A DNA stretch of 55,334 bases from a bacterium (GCA_004297985.1 SCRA01000024.1:1-55334); one strand, 5' to 3'; shown: positions 42,750-52,095, counted from the stretch's first letter. Numbers and translations are program-made. The notes: generated by a model from the letters alone, not told the origin.

Positions 42750-43798
42750 CCATCGCGAAATCCATCCGTCTGACCGCCTACAGCTCCTGCGCGGGGTGAG
42801 CGAGCAAAGTCGGCTCCGCCGACCTCGCGCACGTGCTGCGCGACTTGCCGCCGATCACCGATCCCAACGTTCTGGTGGGGACTGCCACCTTCGACGACGC
42901 GGGCGTCTACCGCATCTCCGATGAGCTGGCGCTGGTGCAGACCGTCGACTTCTTCACGCCCATCGTGGACGATCCGTTCACGTTTGGACGCATCGCGGCG
43001 GCGAATGCGCTCTCCGACGTCTATGCCATGGGCGGACGCCCCGTCACCGCGCTCAACATCGCCGCCTTCCCCATGGGTACGCTCCCCGACGACGTGCTTG
43101 CCGCGATCCTGCGCGGCGGCGCCGACGCATGCGTGGAGGCTGGGGTCAGCATCGTCGGCGGCCACACCGTGAAAGACGACGAGCCGAAGTTCGGCATGGC
43201 CGTTACCGGCTTCGTCGACCCACGGCGCATCCTGCGCAACGACGCTGCGCGTCCCGGCGACCTGCTCTACCTCACCAAGCCCTTGGGAACGGGCATCTAC
43301 TCGACGGCACTCAAACACGACGCCATCGACGACGGTGCGATGGCCGAGGCGGTACGCTCGATGTCGGCGCTCAACGCACGCGCCTCCGAGGCGGCGTTGG
43401 AGGCGGCGGCACACGCTTGCACCGACATCACCGGATTCGGCTTCCTCGGCCACGCGCACGAGTTGGCCGCCGGCAGTAGCGTGGCGCTCGAGATCGAAGC
43501 CGGGATGCTCCCGCTGTTCTCGCGCACGCTTGCGCTGATCGAGGCCGGCGAGGTGCCGGGAGGCACCAAGGACAACGCGCAGCAGCACGCCGCCTTCACG
43601 CGCTTCGACGATGCGGTAGACTCCGCGACGCGCTTGGCACTCTCCGACGCGCAGACGTCCGGGGGCTTGCTGATCGCGATTCCCAGCAACCGCGCGGCCG
43701 TCCTGACCGAGGCTCTCGAGCGGCGCGGCCAGCTCGTGTGCGCCGTCGGCCGCGTTGCCGAAGGGCACGGTGAGATCACCGTCCTGGCTCACCGCTAG
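42746..43798 (+). CDS. selD: Selenide, water dikinase SelD (selenoprotein)
   Basis: SelD makes selenophosphate from selenide and ATP for selenocysteine and selenouridine. The frame from ATG 42746 reads through an in-frame TGA at codon 18 (42797-42799). With U18 the N-terminus is SSCAGU-ASK, matching the family's Cys/Sec-x-x-Lys active site with the catalytic Lys at 21. After it come ITDPNVLVGTATFDDAGVY, VDFFTPIVDDPFTFGRIAAANALSDVYAMGG, GGHTVKDDEPKFGM and ITGFGFLGHAHEL, all SelD. A hairpin follows the UGA. Total length is 350 residues. Translation is coupled to the permease gene (ATGA). Confidence 0.94.
42797..42828 (+). promoter_or_regulatory. UGA selenocysteine codon and bacterial SECIS-like stem-loop
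   Basis: Directly after the TGA, GCGAG (42800-42804) pairs with CTCGC (42824-42828), with a CAAA bulge. GTCGGC (42809-42814) then pairs with GCCGAC (42818-42823) around a TCC tip. The upper helix begins nine bases after the UGA, near the about 11-base spacing of known bacterial SECIS elements that recruit SelB. Confidence 0.75.
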
Positions 43799-43799
43799 C

Positions 43800-44828
43800 G
43801 TGAAAGCCCTGGAAAACGAGATCGCGTGGTCGTGGTCGCGCGACAAGATCTACCGCCGCTGCAAGCGCGAGTACTACTGGGCGTACTACGGGAGCTGGGG
43901 CGGATGGGAAGACGGTGCGACACCCACGCAACGCAAGGCACGCTTCCTCAAGAAGCTCTCCGACGTCAACCGTCTGGTCGGCGATGCGATCCATACGCCC
44001 ATCGCCAAAGCGCTTCACCTCCGCAGCCCCGCCGAGCGCACGCCGCCGTTCCAGCAGATCACCGGCGAGGCGAACGAAGCGTTCGAGCACGTCGTACGCC
44101 TGAACGGCTGGCGGATCGGCGACGTCATCACCGATCCCAGCCGAGGCATGGGACAACTCGCGGAACGGTACTATCAGCTTCCCGATCTCGACGAACGCCT
44201 TGCCCTAGCCCGCGTGAAGCTCGGCGCCAACTTGGACGGACTCCGCCAGAGCCTCTACGCAACGATTCCTTTTCGCCACGATGCGCGCGACCTACTGTGG
44301 GTCGACCCGGTCGAGCATCCCGCGATCATGTCGCGCAACGAGGCGATGCAGGCCAAACGCCTCACGCTGGACGATGGCACGCTGCTGTACGGCTCGCCGG
44401 ATGTGGTGGTAAAGGGCACGGACGGCCTCGTGCACATCATCGATTGGAAGACGGGGCGGCTCTCCTCGCCCGACGACCTGCAGATCGGCGCCTATGCCTT
44501 CTTCATCCAGCGCAAACTCGACGTTCCACTCGATACGATGCGCGGGCACCTCGTGCATTTCTTGGCGCCCAGCGAGCATCAAGTCGTGCCGATCGACGGT
44601 CTGGTCGAGAAGGTTGCGCTCGTGCGCAGCATGGTCGGCGAATTTCTTGCCGACCTTCGAGCACGCCTGACCGATCCGCAGTTGAATCGCGCCGATGACA
44701 TCGAGCGCTTCCCCATGATCGAGCCAGGGCCGACGTGCATGCGCTGCAGCTATCGAGAGTTGTGCGGGCGCGCGGCGCTTGGCCAACCGCCGGCCGAAGA
44801 CGACGAAGAGCGCGGCGAGACTGCGTAG
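43800..44828 (+). CDS. RecB/Cas4-like PD-(D/E)XK nuclease with Fe-S cysteines
   Basis: A 342-residue protein. The nuclease core is visible as GSPDVVVKG (the PD motif) and VHIIDWKTGR (D-x-K), followed by QIGAYAFFI. A Cys near the N-terminus (RRCKREYYW) and a C-terminal CMRCSYRELC make a four-cysteine set like the Fe-S cluster of Cas4, AddB and Dna2. It is probably a single-strand DNA exonuclease or recombination accessory. It starts (GTG) one base after the selD stop, so it is co-transcribed with the transporter and selD. No cas genes or CRISPR array are near. Its function in this operon is unclear. Confidence 0.8.
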   Translation: MKALENEIAWSWSRDKIYRRCKREYYWAYYGSWGGWEDGATPTQRKARFLKKLSDVNRLVGDAIHTPIAKALHLRSPAERTPPFQQITGEANEAFEHVVRLNGWRIGDVITDPSRGMGQLAERYYQLPDLDERLALARVKLGANLDGLRQSLYATIPFRHDARDLLWVDPVEHPAIMSRNEAMQAKRLTLDDGTLLYGSPDVVVKGTDGLVHIIDWKTGRLSSPDDLQIGAYAFFIQRKLDVPLDTMRGHLVHFLAPSEHQVVPIDGLVEKVALVRSMVGEFLADLRARLTDPQLNRADDIERFPMIEPGPTCMRCSYRELCGRAALGQPPAEDDEERGETA

Positions 44829-44835
44829 TTCACGA

Positions 44836-44848
44836 TGCAAAATTTGCA
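44836..44848. promoter_or_regulatory. Palindrome TGCAAAATTTGCA
   Basis: A perfect 6+1+6 palindrome in the 145-bp space before the binding-protein gene, in an otherwise GC-rich region. It is a good candidate operator or part of the promoter, but no regulator can be named. Confidence 0.35.
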
Positions 44849-44943
44849 GCCACACGCTTCGCTCGGGGGGAAATTATGTGCACGATACGAGAACTATCGC
44901 GGCCAGCAATCTCAGAAGCTCACTTCCTGTACTCATTTGTTCA

Positions 44944-44960
44944 GCCACGCGCGGCGTGGC
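44944..44960 (+). promoter_or_regulatory. Hairpin directly before the ribosome site
   Basis: GCCACGC/GCGTGGC (7 bp, 3-base loop) ends immediately before AAGGAG, the ribosome site of the binding-protein gene. It may protect the message 5' end or tune translation. Confidence 0.4.
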
Positions 44961-44973
44961 AAGGAGACAGAGT

Positions 44974-46245
44974 ATGCCGAGTGATTTTATTTCTCGTAAA
45001 TCGTTCGTGAAAGGCGTCGGCCTCGGAGCTGCGGCTCTCACAGCGGGCTTCCCGGCCTTCATCCCCAAGATCGGCGAAGCCGCCGACGTCATCAAAGTCG
45101 GTCAGATCGAGGAGTTGACCGGCGTCTATGCCGCGGTAGCACAAAACGAGAAGCGCGGCGCCGCGCTGGCCGTCGAATGGTGGAACCAAAAGGGCGGCGT
45201 CATGGGGCGCAAAGTCGAAGTCGTCCTCGAAGATAACCAGAACAATCCTGGCGTAAGCGTCGAGAAGGCTCGTAAGCTCGTCAACCAGGACAAAGTCGTG
45301 GCGCTCATGGGGACGCTCAACAGCGCCGCTGCGCTAGCCACCAGCAATGCCGCAAACTCGATGGGCAAGTTCTTCATCGACTCCGGCGGCCACACGGACC
45401 TCATCACCGGCAAGAACTGTCACTGGAACACGTTCCAGACGTGTCACACCACGTGGCAGCTCACTCATGCCACCGGCTTCTCGATCGCCAAGCTGTTCGG
45501 CAAGAAGTGGTACCTGATCACGCCGGACTACGCGTTCGGCCACTCGCTAGCCGAAGGCTACGCCGACGTAGCCAAGAGAGTCGGCGGAACCATCGTGGCC
45601 AACGATCTCACGCCGCTTGGAACCAGCGACTTCAGCCCGTATCTCACGAAGGTGGCGGCAGCCAAGCCCGACTGCTTGCTGGTGCTCGTGGCCGGCGAGG
45701 ATTGGGTGAACCTGATGAAGCAGGCCGGCTCGTACGGCATCGTCAAGCAGTTCCCCATTGCCGGCCCCTACGCGGAGCTCGAAGCGGTGTGGGCCGTTCC
45801 CCCGGAGGTGCGGGTCGGCTACTGGGGCACCGAGTGGTACTACAAAGGCGAGACCGTGCTCGGCAAGAACAACGCGACGGCCGAGCGCTTCGTCAGCGAG
45901 TACAAGAAGCTCTACAATGAGCCGCCGACGCCGCGCAGCTGCTTCGGCTACACGGCGATGGACCGGCTGCTCTGGTCCATCGAGGAGACGAAGTCGACCG
46001 ACGCCGCGAAGATGGCGCGGGCACTCGCCGGCACGCATTTCAGCGGCCTCTGGGAAGGCGGCGGAGAGTACCGCAAGGTCGACCACGCGATGCAGTGGCC
46101 GGTGTGGTTCGGCAAGCTCAACCCGCACGGCACTCCCGGCGATCCGCACGACGTCTTCCACATCCTCGATCGCCAGGAAGCCAAAGGCACCGCGCTCTCC
46201 GAGGACGATGCCGCCAAGGTCTGCGATCTGAAGTGGCCTTCTTAG
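44974..46245 (+). CDS. Leu/Ile/Val-type ABC transporter substrate-binding protein
   Basis: An exported periplasmic-binding protein of 423 residues (Peripla_BP_6 type, as for branched-chain amino acids, urea or amides). The signal has a twin-arginine-like n-region (SRKSFVKG) and GLGAAALTAGFPAF. The fold signature follows: IKVGQIEELTGVYAAVAQNEKRGAALAVEWWNQKGGVMGRKV, TLNSAAALATSNAANSMGKF, KKWYLITPDYAFGHSLAEGY. The ATG has GGAG seven bases upstream. No permease or ATPase genes accompany it, so it is an orphan that must use a transporter elsewhere or serve as a sensor. A strong terminator follows. Confidence 0.88.
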   Translation: MPSDFISRKSFVKGVGLGAAALTAGFPAFIPKIGEAADVIKVGQIEELTGVYAAVAQNEKRGAALAVEWWNQKGGVMGRKVEVVLEDNQNNPGVSVEKARKLVNQDKVVALMGTLNSAAALATSNAANSMGKFFIDSGGHTDLITGKNCHWNTFQTCHTTWQLTHATGFSIAKLFGKKWYLITPDYAFGHSLAEGYADVAKRVGGTIVANDLTPLGTSDFSPYLTKVAAAKPDCLLVLVAGEDWVNLMKQAGSYGIVKQFPIAGPYAELEAVWAVPPEVRVGYWGTEWYYKGETVLGKNNATAERFVSEYKKLYNEPPTPRSCFGYTAMDRLLWSIEETKSTDAAKMARALAGTHFSGLWEGGGEYRKVDHAMQWPVWFGKLNPHGTPGDPHDVFHILDRQEAKGTALSEDDAAKVCDLKWPS

Positions 46246-46268
46246 GTTAACCTGCACGACGCAAGCGC

Positions 46269-46306
46269 GCGGCGCGCTCTCATCCGAGAGCGCGCCGCTC
46301 GCTTTT
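46269..46306 (+). terminator. Rho-independent terminator after the binding-protein gene
   Basis: A 13-bp GC stem (GCGGCGCGCTCTC/GAGAGCGCGCCGC) with a 4-base ATCC loop is followed by GCTTTT. It lies 23 bases after the stop. Confidence 0.85.
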
Positions 46307-46377
46307 CCCATGGGCGGCCGCTTCGCGTGACGCGGTGTGCACCTGGGGATAACTCAAAGCACGGAGGTACCTCGACG

Positions 46378-46563
46378 ATGAGCGGCGCTCCGCGGGTCGC
46401 CGGCCAACATCACGCTCTTGCCATTGCGCTACCCAGGACGCTTGAACGGGTGCAACTCGCCGTTCCGCGGGGTCGCCCAAGCGGCGTATTACCCTCGCCC
46501 GCCGATGGAAATGGCCCGCCGCGGACCGCCGTTCTCGGCACGTTCGTCGACGTCTACGCATAG
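46378..46563 (+). CDS. Small hypothetical ORF
   Basis: A 61-codon frame whose ATG has GGAGGT nine bases upstream, better than most genes here. The product is basic and Pro/Gly/Arg-rich (APRVAGQHHALAIALPRTLERVQLAVPRGRPSG) with no signal peptide or known motif. It lies in the gap between the binding-protein terminator and the convergent secA, ending 11 bases before the secA stop. It could equally be chance in GC-rich DNA. Confidence 0.3.
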   Translation: MSGAPRVAGQHHALAIALPRTLERVQLAVPRGRPSGVLPSPADGNGPPRTAVLGTFVDVYA

Positions 46564-46574
46564 CGCCGATCCGG

Positions 46575-49232
46575 CTATGCCGCCTGGCCGGCCCCGTGGC
46601 ACTTCTTGTATTTCTTCCCGCTGCCGCACGGGCAGGGATCATTGCGGCCAATCTTCCCCTGCTCGCGATGCACGGGCTTGGGAGCGGATTCGTCGTCGCG
46701 ATTGGTAGCGAAGGCGCGCGGCTGTGCCGGCGCCGGACCCAGGAGCTGCTCGAGCGCCTTAGGCGGCGCTTGGAGCGCGGCGGCCCGCGGAAGCAGTACC
46801 CCGCTAGGAGCCATCTCGACACCGAGATCGGGCATCGTCGATGCCTGCGGAACCGCTTGAGCCTCTTGCGGCGGAGCAACTTCGATAACGACGCGGAAGA
46901 CGCTCTTGATCGCTTCATCGGCGATCGTCGCCTTGAGGCCCTCGAAGTATTCGTAGGCCTCCTTCTCGTACTCCACGCGCGGGTCTTTCTGACCGTAGCC
47001 GCGCAGGCCGATGCCCGTCTTGAGGGCATCCATGCTGTAGAGGTGATCGACCCACAGCCGGTCGATGATCGGCAGCATGATGTAGCGCTGCTCAACCATA
47101 CGCATCATCCCGGGAGCGATGGCCTCGATCTCGCGCTCCTTGGCTTCGTAGGCGGCTTGCCCGAGATCGCCGACGTGCTGCTTCATCTCCTCGCGCGAGA
47201 GCTTCTCCAGCTCCTCCATGGCGATCTGGCTCTTGATCGGCCAGACCTGCTCCAGCTCCTCGAGGATCGACTCCAGATTCCACTCCGAGGGATGGGCGTT
47301 CTCGGGAGCCGCCGCATCGACGACTTCGTCCACGCGGTCACGGATGGTGGAGATGAAGTAGTCGCGCAGGTTCTCGCCTTCGAGGACGCGGCGCCGCTCA
47401 GCGTAGATGATCTCACGCTGCTTGTTCATGACGTCGTCGTACTCGAGCACCGACTTACGGATCTCGTAGTTGTGGTTCTCGACTTTCGACTGAGCCCGCT
47501 CGATCGACTTCGAGATCATGCCGGACTCGATGGGCGTCTCGTCGGTGAAGCCGACGCGCTCCATGATGCCCGTCAGGCGATCGCCGCCGAACAATCGCAT
47601 GAGTTCGTCGTCCAGCGCCACGTAGAAGCGGGTGCTTCCGGGATCGCCCTGGCGGCCCGAACGGCCGCGCAATTGGTTATCGATGCGCCGGGATTCGTGG
47701 CGCTCGGTGCCGATGATGGCGAGTCCGCCCACCTCTTGGACGCCCTCACCCAGCTTGATGTCCACGCCACGGCCGGCCATGTTCGTGGCGATCGTCACAG
47801 CGCCATACACGCCGGCGTCCTTGATGATCTCCGCTTCCTTCTCGTGGTATTTCGCGTTGAGCACGCTGTGCGCGATGCCCTCGCGTGCCAGCATACGCGA
47901 GAGCCGCTCCGACTTCTCGATCGAGCGCGTGCCCACGAGCACCGGCCGCCCCTTCTCGTGCTCCCCCACCACTTCGGCAATGACGGCCGTGAACTTCGCC
48001 TCCTCCGACTTGAAGACGATGTCCGACATATCCTTACGGGCGATGGACTGGTTGGTGGGGATCACCACGACGTCCAGGCCGTAGATGTCGCGGAACTCGC
48101 GCTCCTCTGTTTTCGCCGTGCCCGTCATGCCGGCGAGTTTCTCGTAGAGCCGGAAGTAGTTCTGGAAGGTGATCGTGGCGAGGGTCTGGTCCTCGCTGCG
48201 TACAGCGAGGCCTTCCTTCGCCTCGATGGCCTGGTGGATGCCGTCGGAGTAGCGCCGCCCGTACATCAGGCGGCCGGTAAACTCGTCGACGATGACGACC
48301 TCGCCGTCCTTGACGATATACTGCTGGTCCTTGTGAAACAGATGCCAAGCCTTGAGCGCGGCGTTGAGCTGGTGCGTGAGCTCCAGATTGCGCTGATCGT
48401 ACAGGTTCTTGATGCTGAGCATCCGCTCGACCTTGGTGACGCCCTGCTCGGTGATCGGCACGGCGTGGGCCTTTTCGTCGACCGTGAAGTCTTCGTCCTT
48501 GATCAGACGCGGAACGATCTGCGCGAACTTCGCGTAGAGCTCCGTGGCATCGGGGCCCTGGCCGCTGATGATGAGCGGCGTGCGCGCTTCGTCGATGAGG
48601 ATCGAATCGACTTCATCGACCACGGCGTAGTGGAGCTCACGCTGGACGAGATCCTCGACCTGCCACGCCATGTTGTCGCGCAGATAATCGAAGCCGACCT
48701 CGTTGTTGGTGACGTAGGTGATGTCGCTGCCGTAGGCTTCGCGCCGCTGCTCCGAGTTGAGATCGTGCTGGATCACGCCCACGGTCAAACCCAGGAAGCG
48801 ATAGATGGGCGCCATCCACTCCGCGTCGCGCTTGGCCAGGTAGTCGTTGACGGTGACGACGTGGACACCACGCCCCGTCAGAGCATTCAAGTAGACGGGA
48901 AGCGTGGCGACGAGCGTCTTGCCCTCACCAGTCTTCATCTCGGCGACCTTACCCTGGTGGAGCACGATACCGCCGATCAACTGCACGTCGAAGTGACGCA
49001 TGCCCGTCACACGCCGTCCGGTCTCGCGCACGACGGCGAACGCCTCGGGCAGCAGATCGTCGATGCTCTCACCGGCGGCGAGACGCTCTTTGAATGCAGG
49101 GGTCTTGGCGGCCAGCTCCTCATCGGAGAGGGCCTGCGTCGGAGGCTCGAGTGCGTTGATGCGCTCGACCACGCGGCGAAAGCGCGCGATCTCGCGTTCG
49201 TTCGAATCGAAGAGGGTTTTTAGAAACGCCAT
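46575..49232 (-). CDS. secA: Preprotein translocase ATPase SecA
   Basis: The motor driving proteins through SecYEG. The 885-residue protein has Walker A MKTGEGKT (99-106), the DEAD-like [21 protein letters not shown], the cross-linking domain, [44 protein letters not shown], a helical scaffold, and the C-terminal zinc-binding SEC-C motif ([14 protein letters not shown]), which binds SecB or ribosomes. The linker before the SEC-C motif is Pro/Ala-rich. It is transcribed from upstream near hpf, as is common. Confidence 0.97.
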   Translation of the reverse strand: MAFLKTLFDSNEREIARFRRVVERINALEPPTQALSDEELAAKTPAFKERLAAGESIDDLLPEAFAVVRETGRRVTGMRHFDVQLIGGIVLHQGKVAEMKTGEGKTLVATLPVYLNALTGRGVHVVTVNDYLAKRDAEWMAPIYRFLGLTVGVIQHDLNSEQRREAYGSDITYVTNNEVGFDYLRDNMAWQVEDLVQRELHYAVVDEVDSILIDEARTPLIISGQGPDATELYAKFAQIVPRLIKDEDFTVDEKAHAVPITEQGVTKVERMLSIKNLYDQRNLELTHQLNAALKAWHLFHKDQQYIVKDGEVVIVDEFTGRLMYGRRYSDGIHQAIEAKEGLAVRSEDQTLATITFQNYFRLYEKLAGMTGTAKTEEREFRDIYGLDVVVIPTNQSIARKDMSDIVFKSEEAKFTAVIAEVVGEHEKGRPVLVGTRSIEKSERLSRMLAREGIAHSVLNAKYHEKEAEIIKDAGVYGAVTIATNMAGRGVDIKLGEGVQEVGGLAIIGTERHESRRIDNQLRGRSGRQGDPGSTRFYVALDDELMRLFGGDRLTGIMERVGFTDETPIESGMISKSIERAQSKVENHNYEIRKSVLEYDDVMNKQREIIYAERRRVLEGENLRDYFISTIRDRVDEVVDAAAPENAHPSEWNLESILEELEQVWPIKSQIAMEELEKLSREEMKQHVGDLGQAAYEAKEREIEAIAPGMMRMVEQRYIMLPIIDRLWVDHLYSMDALKTGIGLRGYGQKDPRVEYEKEAYEYFEGLKATIADEAIKSVFRVVIEVAPPQEAQAVPQASTMPDLGVEMAPSGVLLPRAAALQAPPKALEQLLGPAPAQPRAFATNRDDESAPKPVHREQGKIGRNDPCPCGSGKKYKKCHGAGQAA

Positions 49233-49328
49233 GACCGGCCCCTGTTCGGCGCTCCCGCCATCATGCCCCGCAAGACGATCCGCGAGCAGGCTTGGGTTGC
49301 AGGACGTTCCTGCCCGCGGTGGCGTGCC

Positions 49329-49865
49329 CTACTCGAGGTACGGATCGATCAGGCCGAGGCTGCCGTCCCGCCTCCGGTAGAGCACCGCGAACTGCTCATT
49401 CTCGGCGTTGACGAAGATGAAGAAATCGTGACCGAGATCCTTCATCTCCTGAGCGGCGTCCTCGGGGGCCATCGGTCGGACCCCGAAGTGCTTGCGCCGC
49501 GTGATGCGCCCCACCTGTGGCACGAGCGGCTCCTCGTCTTCGGCGGCGGGCGCCTCGCCGTCGCGGATGCTCTGATGGCCACGCTTGGTGCGGCGCTCTT
49601 TGAACTTCGTGATCTGCGCCGTCAGCTTGTCGACCACCCCATCCACCGATGCATACATGTCTTGGCTGCGATCGGCTGCGCTGAACGTCTCGCCGGGGAC
49701 GGTGATGCTGGCATCCACGATCTGCCAGTTGCGCTCGATGCTCATCGAGACCGAGGCGTCGAGCACGCGGTCGAAGTAGTGTGCCAGGTGTCCGACTTTC
49801 TGCTCGGCATACGTACGCATCGCCGGCGTGACCTTGACGTTCTTTCCCTTGACGAGCACATTCAT
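49329..49865 (-). CDS. hpf: Ribosome hibernation promoting factor (long form)
   Basis: A 178-residue HPF of the long type, which dimerises 70S ribosomes into 100S particles in stationary phase. The N-terminal S30AE/HPF domain (about 1-100: LVKGKNVKVTPAMRTYAEQKVGHL, DMYASVDGVVDKLTAQITKFKER) is joined by an acidic linker to a C-terminal dimerisation domain (KHFGVRPMAPEDAAQEMKDLGHDFFIFVNAENEQFAVLYRRRDGSLGLIDP). ATG 49865 is preceded by AGGAAG. secA follows 96 bp downstream. Confidence 0.93.
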   Translation of the reverse strand: MNVLVKGKNVKVTPAMRTYAEQKVGHLAHYFDRVLDASVSMSIERNWQIVDASITVPGETFSAADRSQDMYASVDGVVDKLTAQITKFKERRTKRGHQSIRDGEAPAAEDEEPLVPQVGRITRRKHFGVRPMAPEDAAQEMKDLGHDFFIFVNAENEQFAVLYRRRDGSLGLIDPYLE

Positions 49866-49938
49866 CTCTTGCGGCTTCCTCGCTCGGAATGGAACCCCGC
49901 GACGCGGGGGAGTCGAGACTTCTCCGCACGCCGCCGCG

Positions 49939-50778
49939 CTAGCCTCCCAGCACCCGCCGCTGGGGGTCGTTGAGCGCTCGTTCCGGGAGTGCGCGCAGCA
50001 GCTCACCGACGGTGACGAAACGGTATCCCGCCGCACGAAAGCGTGCCACGATCTCCGGCAGCGCCTCGACTGTCGCCAGCTTCCCGCTGTGGAGCAGCAG
50101 AATCTCCGGCGCCGTGGCACGTGTGACGACGTGCGCAACGATCGCCTGCGGCGTCAGGGTGCGCCAATCGCCAGGGTCGTCGGTCCAGAGCACGACCGCG
50201 TAACCGGCGTGCTGGGCCGCCAGCACCGTGGCCATGGTATAGCGCCCATGGGGCGGACGCATCCGCATGCGAATGCTGGATTGATGAAGACCGATGCTCG
50301 CGAGAGCATCGGCTCCCCCGCGCAACTCGTCTTGGACGCCGGCCGGGCTCAGGCGATCGAGATCGGGGTGGCTGTAGGTATGGTTCTCCACTTCGTCGCC
50401 GCCGCCGGCGACGGCGCGCGCCAAGCCGGGAAACTGTTCGGCGTCGTGCCCGATCAGCAGGAACGTGGCTGGCACGTGTAGATTGCGAAGCTGCTCCACG
50501 AGCAACGGCGATTCCACCGGGTAGGGACCGTCGTCGAAGGTCAGCGCGATCAGCCGCGGGCGCACGGGACGGGGGCGCACATCGGCCAGGAGCATTGCGA
50601 GCTGGCGTCTGAGCGAGGGCTGGAGCATCGCGCGCGCGTCGTCATCGGCGGCGACGTAGGCCGGCACCAGTTGGGCGCGCGCATGCTTGAGCAGGCGGCC
50701 CGTCACGAATCCCGCCGTCGCCACCAGGCAGACGGCGATCAGCAGCCACCGCACGCGAGCGCTCACGGACGGGTCCAT
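49939..50778 (-). CDS. Polysaccharide deacetylase (NodB domain), membrane-anchored
   Basis: A 279-residue protein with an uncleaved N-terminal anchor (WLLIAVCLVATAGFVTG) and a NodB homology domain: motif 1 LTFDDGP with the catalytic base Asp and metal Asp, motif 2 HTYSHPDL (metal-binding His pair), motif 3 RPPHGRYT, motif 4 WTDDPGDW, motif 5 LLHSG. It would deacetylate peptidoglycan or surface GlcNAc. It lies seven bases from the LCP gene in the same direction, so the two belong to one envelope operon with uppS. Confidence 0.9.
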   Translation of the reverse strand: MDPSVSARVRWLLIAVCLVATAGFVTGRLLKHARAQLVPAYVAADDDARAMLQPSLRRQLAMLLADVRPRPVRPRLIALTFDDGPYPVESPLLVEQLRNLHVPATFLLIGHDAEQFPGLARAVAGGGDEVENHTYSHPDLDRLSPAGVQDELRGGADALASIGLHQSSIRMRMRPPHGRYTMATVLAAQHAGYAVVLWTDDPGDWRTLTPQAIVAHVVTRATAPEILLLHSGKLATVEALPEIVARFRAAGYRFVTVGELLRALPERALNDPQRRVLGG

Positions 50779-50784
50779 CCGCTC

Positions 50785-52095
50785 CTAGTGCTGGGGGAGG
50801 GCGTCTTGGCCGACGACCACCCTCACAACCGGCGAGGCATCCGTCGAAGATGCGATCGCCGCCGTCTTGAGAGCCAGCGCGGCGCGCACCGCCTCCGCTG
50901 CGGCTTGGTTCGCAGAATCGGCCTCGACCGTGGTATTCGTGTAGTCGGAACGATCCGCGTTGCCGATCGCGTCGATCACGAAGCCCTTTTTCTTGAGCCG
51001 GTCGGCGACGGTCTTGGCCATCCCGCCCAGCCCGCTGCCGTTCTCAACGTCGACGTGCACGGAGCTCGGGGTGACGCTTGCAGCCAGCGCCGGGTTGGGC
51101 GTGGGCGGCGGTGCCAACGGACCCGTCAAATACGTGGCGACCATGCGCTCACGGCCGGGCTGATCGACTTCCAGCGCATCTTCACCGTCGGACTCGATAA
51201 CCGAGTCGACGTACGGAACCTGCGCCGTCTTGACGCCTGCCAGATTGACGTCGCGAAAGGCAAACGCCAAGCTGCGCATCTCATCGAAGGTAAGATTGGT
51301 CTGGATGTTGTGGCGCGCGACGCCGATGAGCGCGCCGATGTGCGTCAAATCATTGAACTTTTCGTTCTTGAGCTTCTGTACGACGATTCGCACGACTTCC
51401 TGTTGGCGTTGGATGCGCCCGATATCGCCTAGCGCGTCGTGGCGAAAACGAATGTAGCCGACGGCCTGCTCACCGCTCAGGTGCTGACAGCCAGGCTTCA
51501 GATGGATGTGCAGGTGTCCCCAACTGTCGTCGTAGCTCATCGTCTGCTTGACACAGACATCGACACCGCCGATCGCGTCGATCAATTCGCGGGTCGCATT
51601 GATCTTCAGCACGACGTAGCGATCGAAGGACGGCAGGCCGAGGAAGCCGGCCACGACGGCCTCCGACTCCTTGACGCCGCCTTCGGTGAACGCGGCGTTG
51701 ATCTTAGCGTGTCCTTGACCTCTGGGCAGCTCGACCCACATGTCGCGCGGCACGGAGACGACGCTCACGACGCGCGAAGGGAAGTCGAGCGCCACCGCCA
51801 TGATGGTGTCGGAACGGTTACTCTTCGTATAGAGCTGATCGGAGTCGGTCCAGTTGTCGTCGGTACCCAGCACCAGCAGGTAGATACGTGATCTACCGAA
51901 GAGCGACTCCGGCGAGGGGACGAAGACGCGCGTCACCGCATCGGTGATGGCGCGGTGGTCGACGGCGAGGAAGCCGAGAAGTGCCGCGACGGCGATCACC
52001 AAGGCGGGGAGGAGTCTCTTGAGCGACCATGTGCGAATAGGTCGAGGCCCGGGTGGCTCTAGATGCTTACCCTGCTGTTCCATGCCGTCGAACAT
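50785..52095 (-). CDS. LytR-CpsA-Psr (LCP) family cell-wall glycopolymer ligase
   Basis: A 436-residue protein: cytoplasmic N-terminus, one transmembrane helix (LLPALVIAVAALLGFLAV, about 30-47), an LCP domain (about 70-290: LLVLGTDDNWTD, RSDTIMAVALD, SVPRDMWVEL, YVVLKINATRELIDAIGGVDV, HLSGEQAVGYIRFRHDALGDIGRIQRQQEV), and a C-terminal LytR_C domain (HVDVENGSGLGGMA...). LCP enzymes transfer undecaprenyl-linked polymers to peptidoglycan. The start may be ATG 52095 or 52083. It is followed by the deacetylase and preceded by uppS, consistent with a lipid-carrier/cell-wall operon. Confidence 0.9.
   Translation of the reverse strand: MFDGMEQQGKHLEPPGPRPIRTWSLKRLLPALVIAVAALLGFLAVDHRAITDAVTRVFVPSPESLFGRSRIYLLVLGTDDNWTDSDQLYTKSNRSDTIMAVALDFPSRVVSVVSVPRDMWVELPRGQGHAKINAAFTEGGVKESEAVVAGFLGLPSFDRYVVLKINATRELIDAIGGVDVCVKQTMSYDDSWGHLHIHLKPGCQHLSGEQAVGYIRFRHDALGDIGRIQRQQEVVRIVVQKLKNEKFNDLTHIGALIGVARHNIQTNLTFDEMRSLAFAFRDVNLAGVKTAQVPYVDSVIESDGEDALEVDQPGRERMVATYLTGPLAPPPTPNPALAASVTPSSVHVDVENGSGLGGMAKTVADRLKKKGFVIDAIGNADRSDYTNTTVEADSANQAAAEAVRAALALKTAAIASSTDASPVVRVVVGQDALPQH

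Noticed and set aside
42797-42799. TGA as a genuine stop, with selD starting further downstream
   Set aside because: The 17 codons before it and the codons after it both match the SelD N-terminus, and the family often has Sec here.
43800-44828. Cas4 of a CRISPR system
   Set aside because: No repeats, cas1/cas2 or effector genes are present anywhere in the window.
46596-49223. Long open frame on the plus strand opposite secA
   Set aside because: It is antisense to a clearly conserved SecA; its product is His/Asp/Arg-rich low-complexity sequence typical of GC-rich shadow frames.
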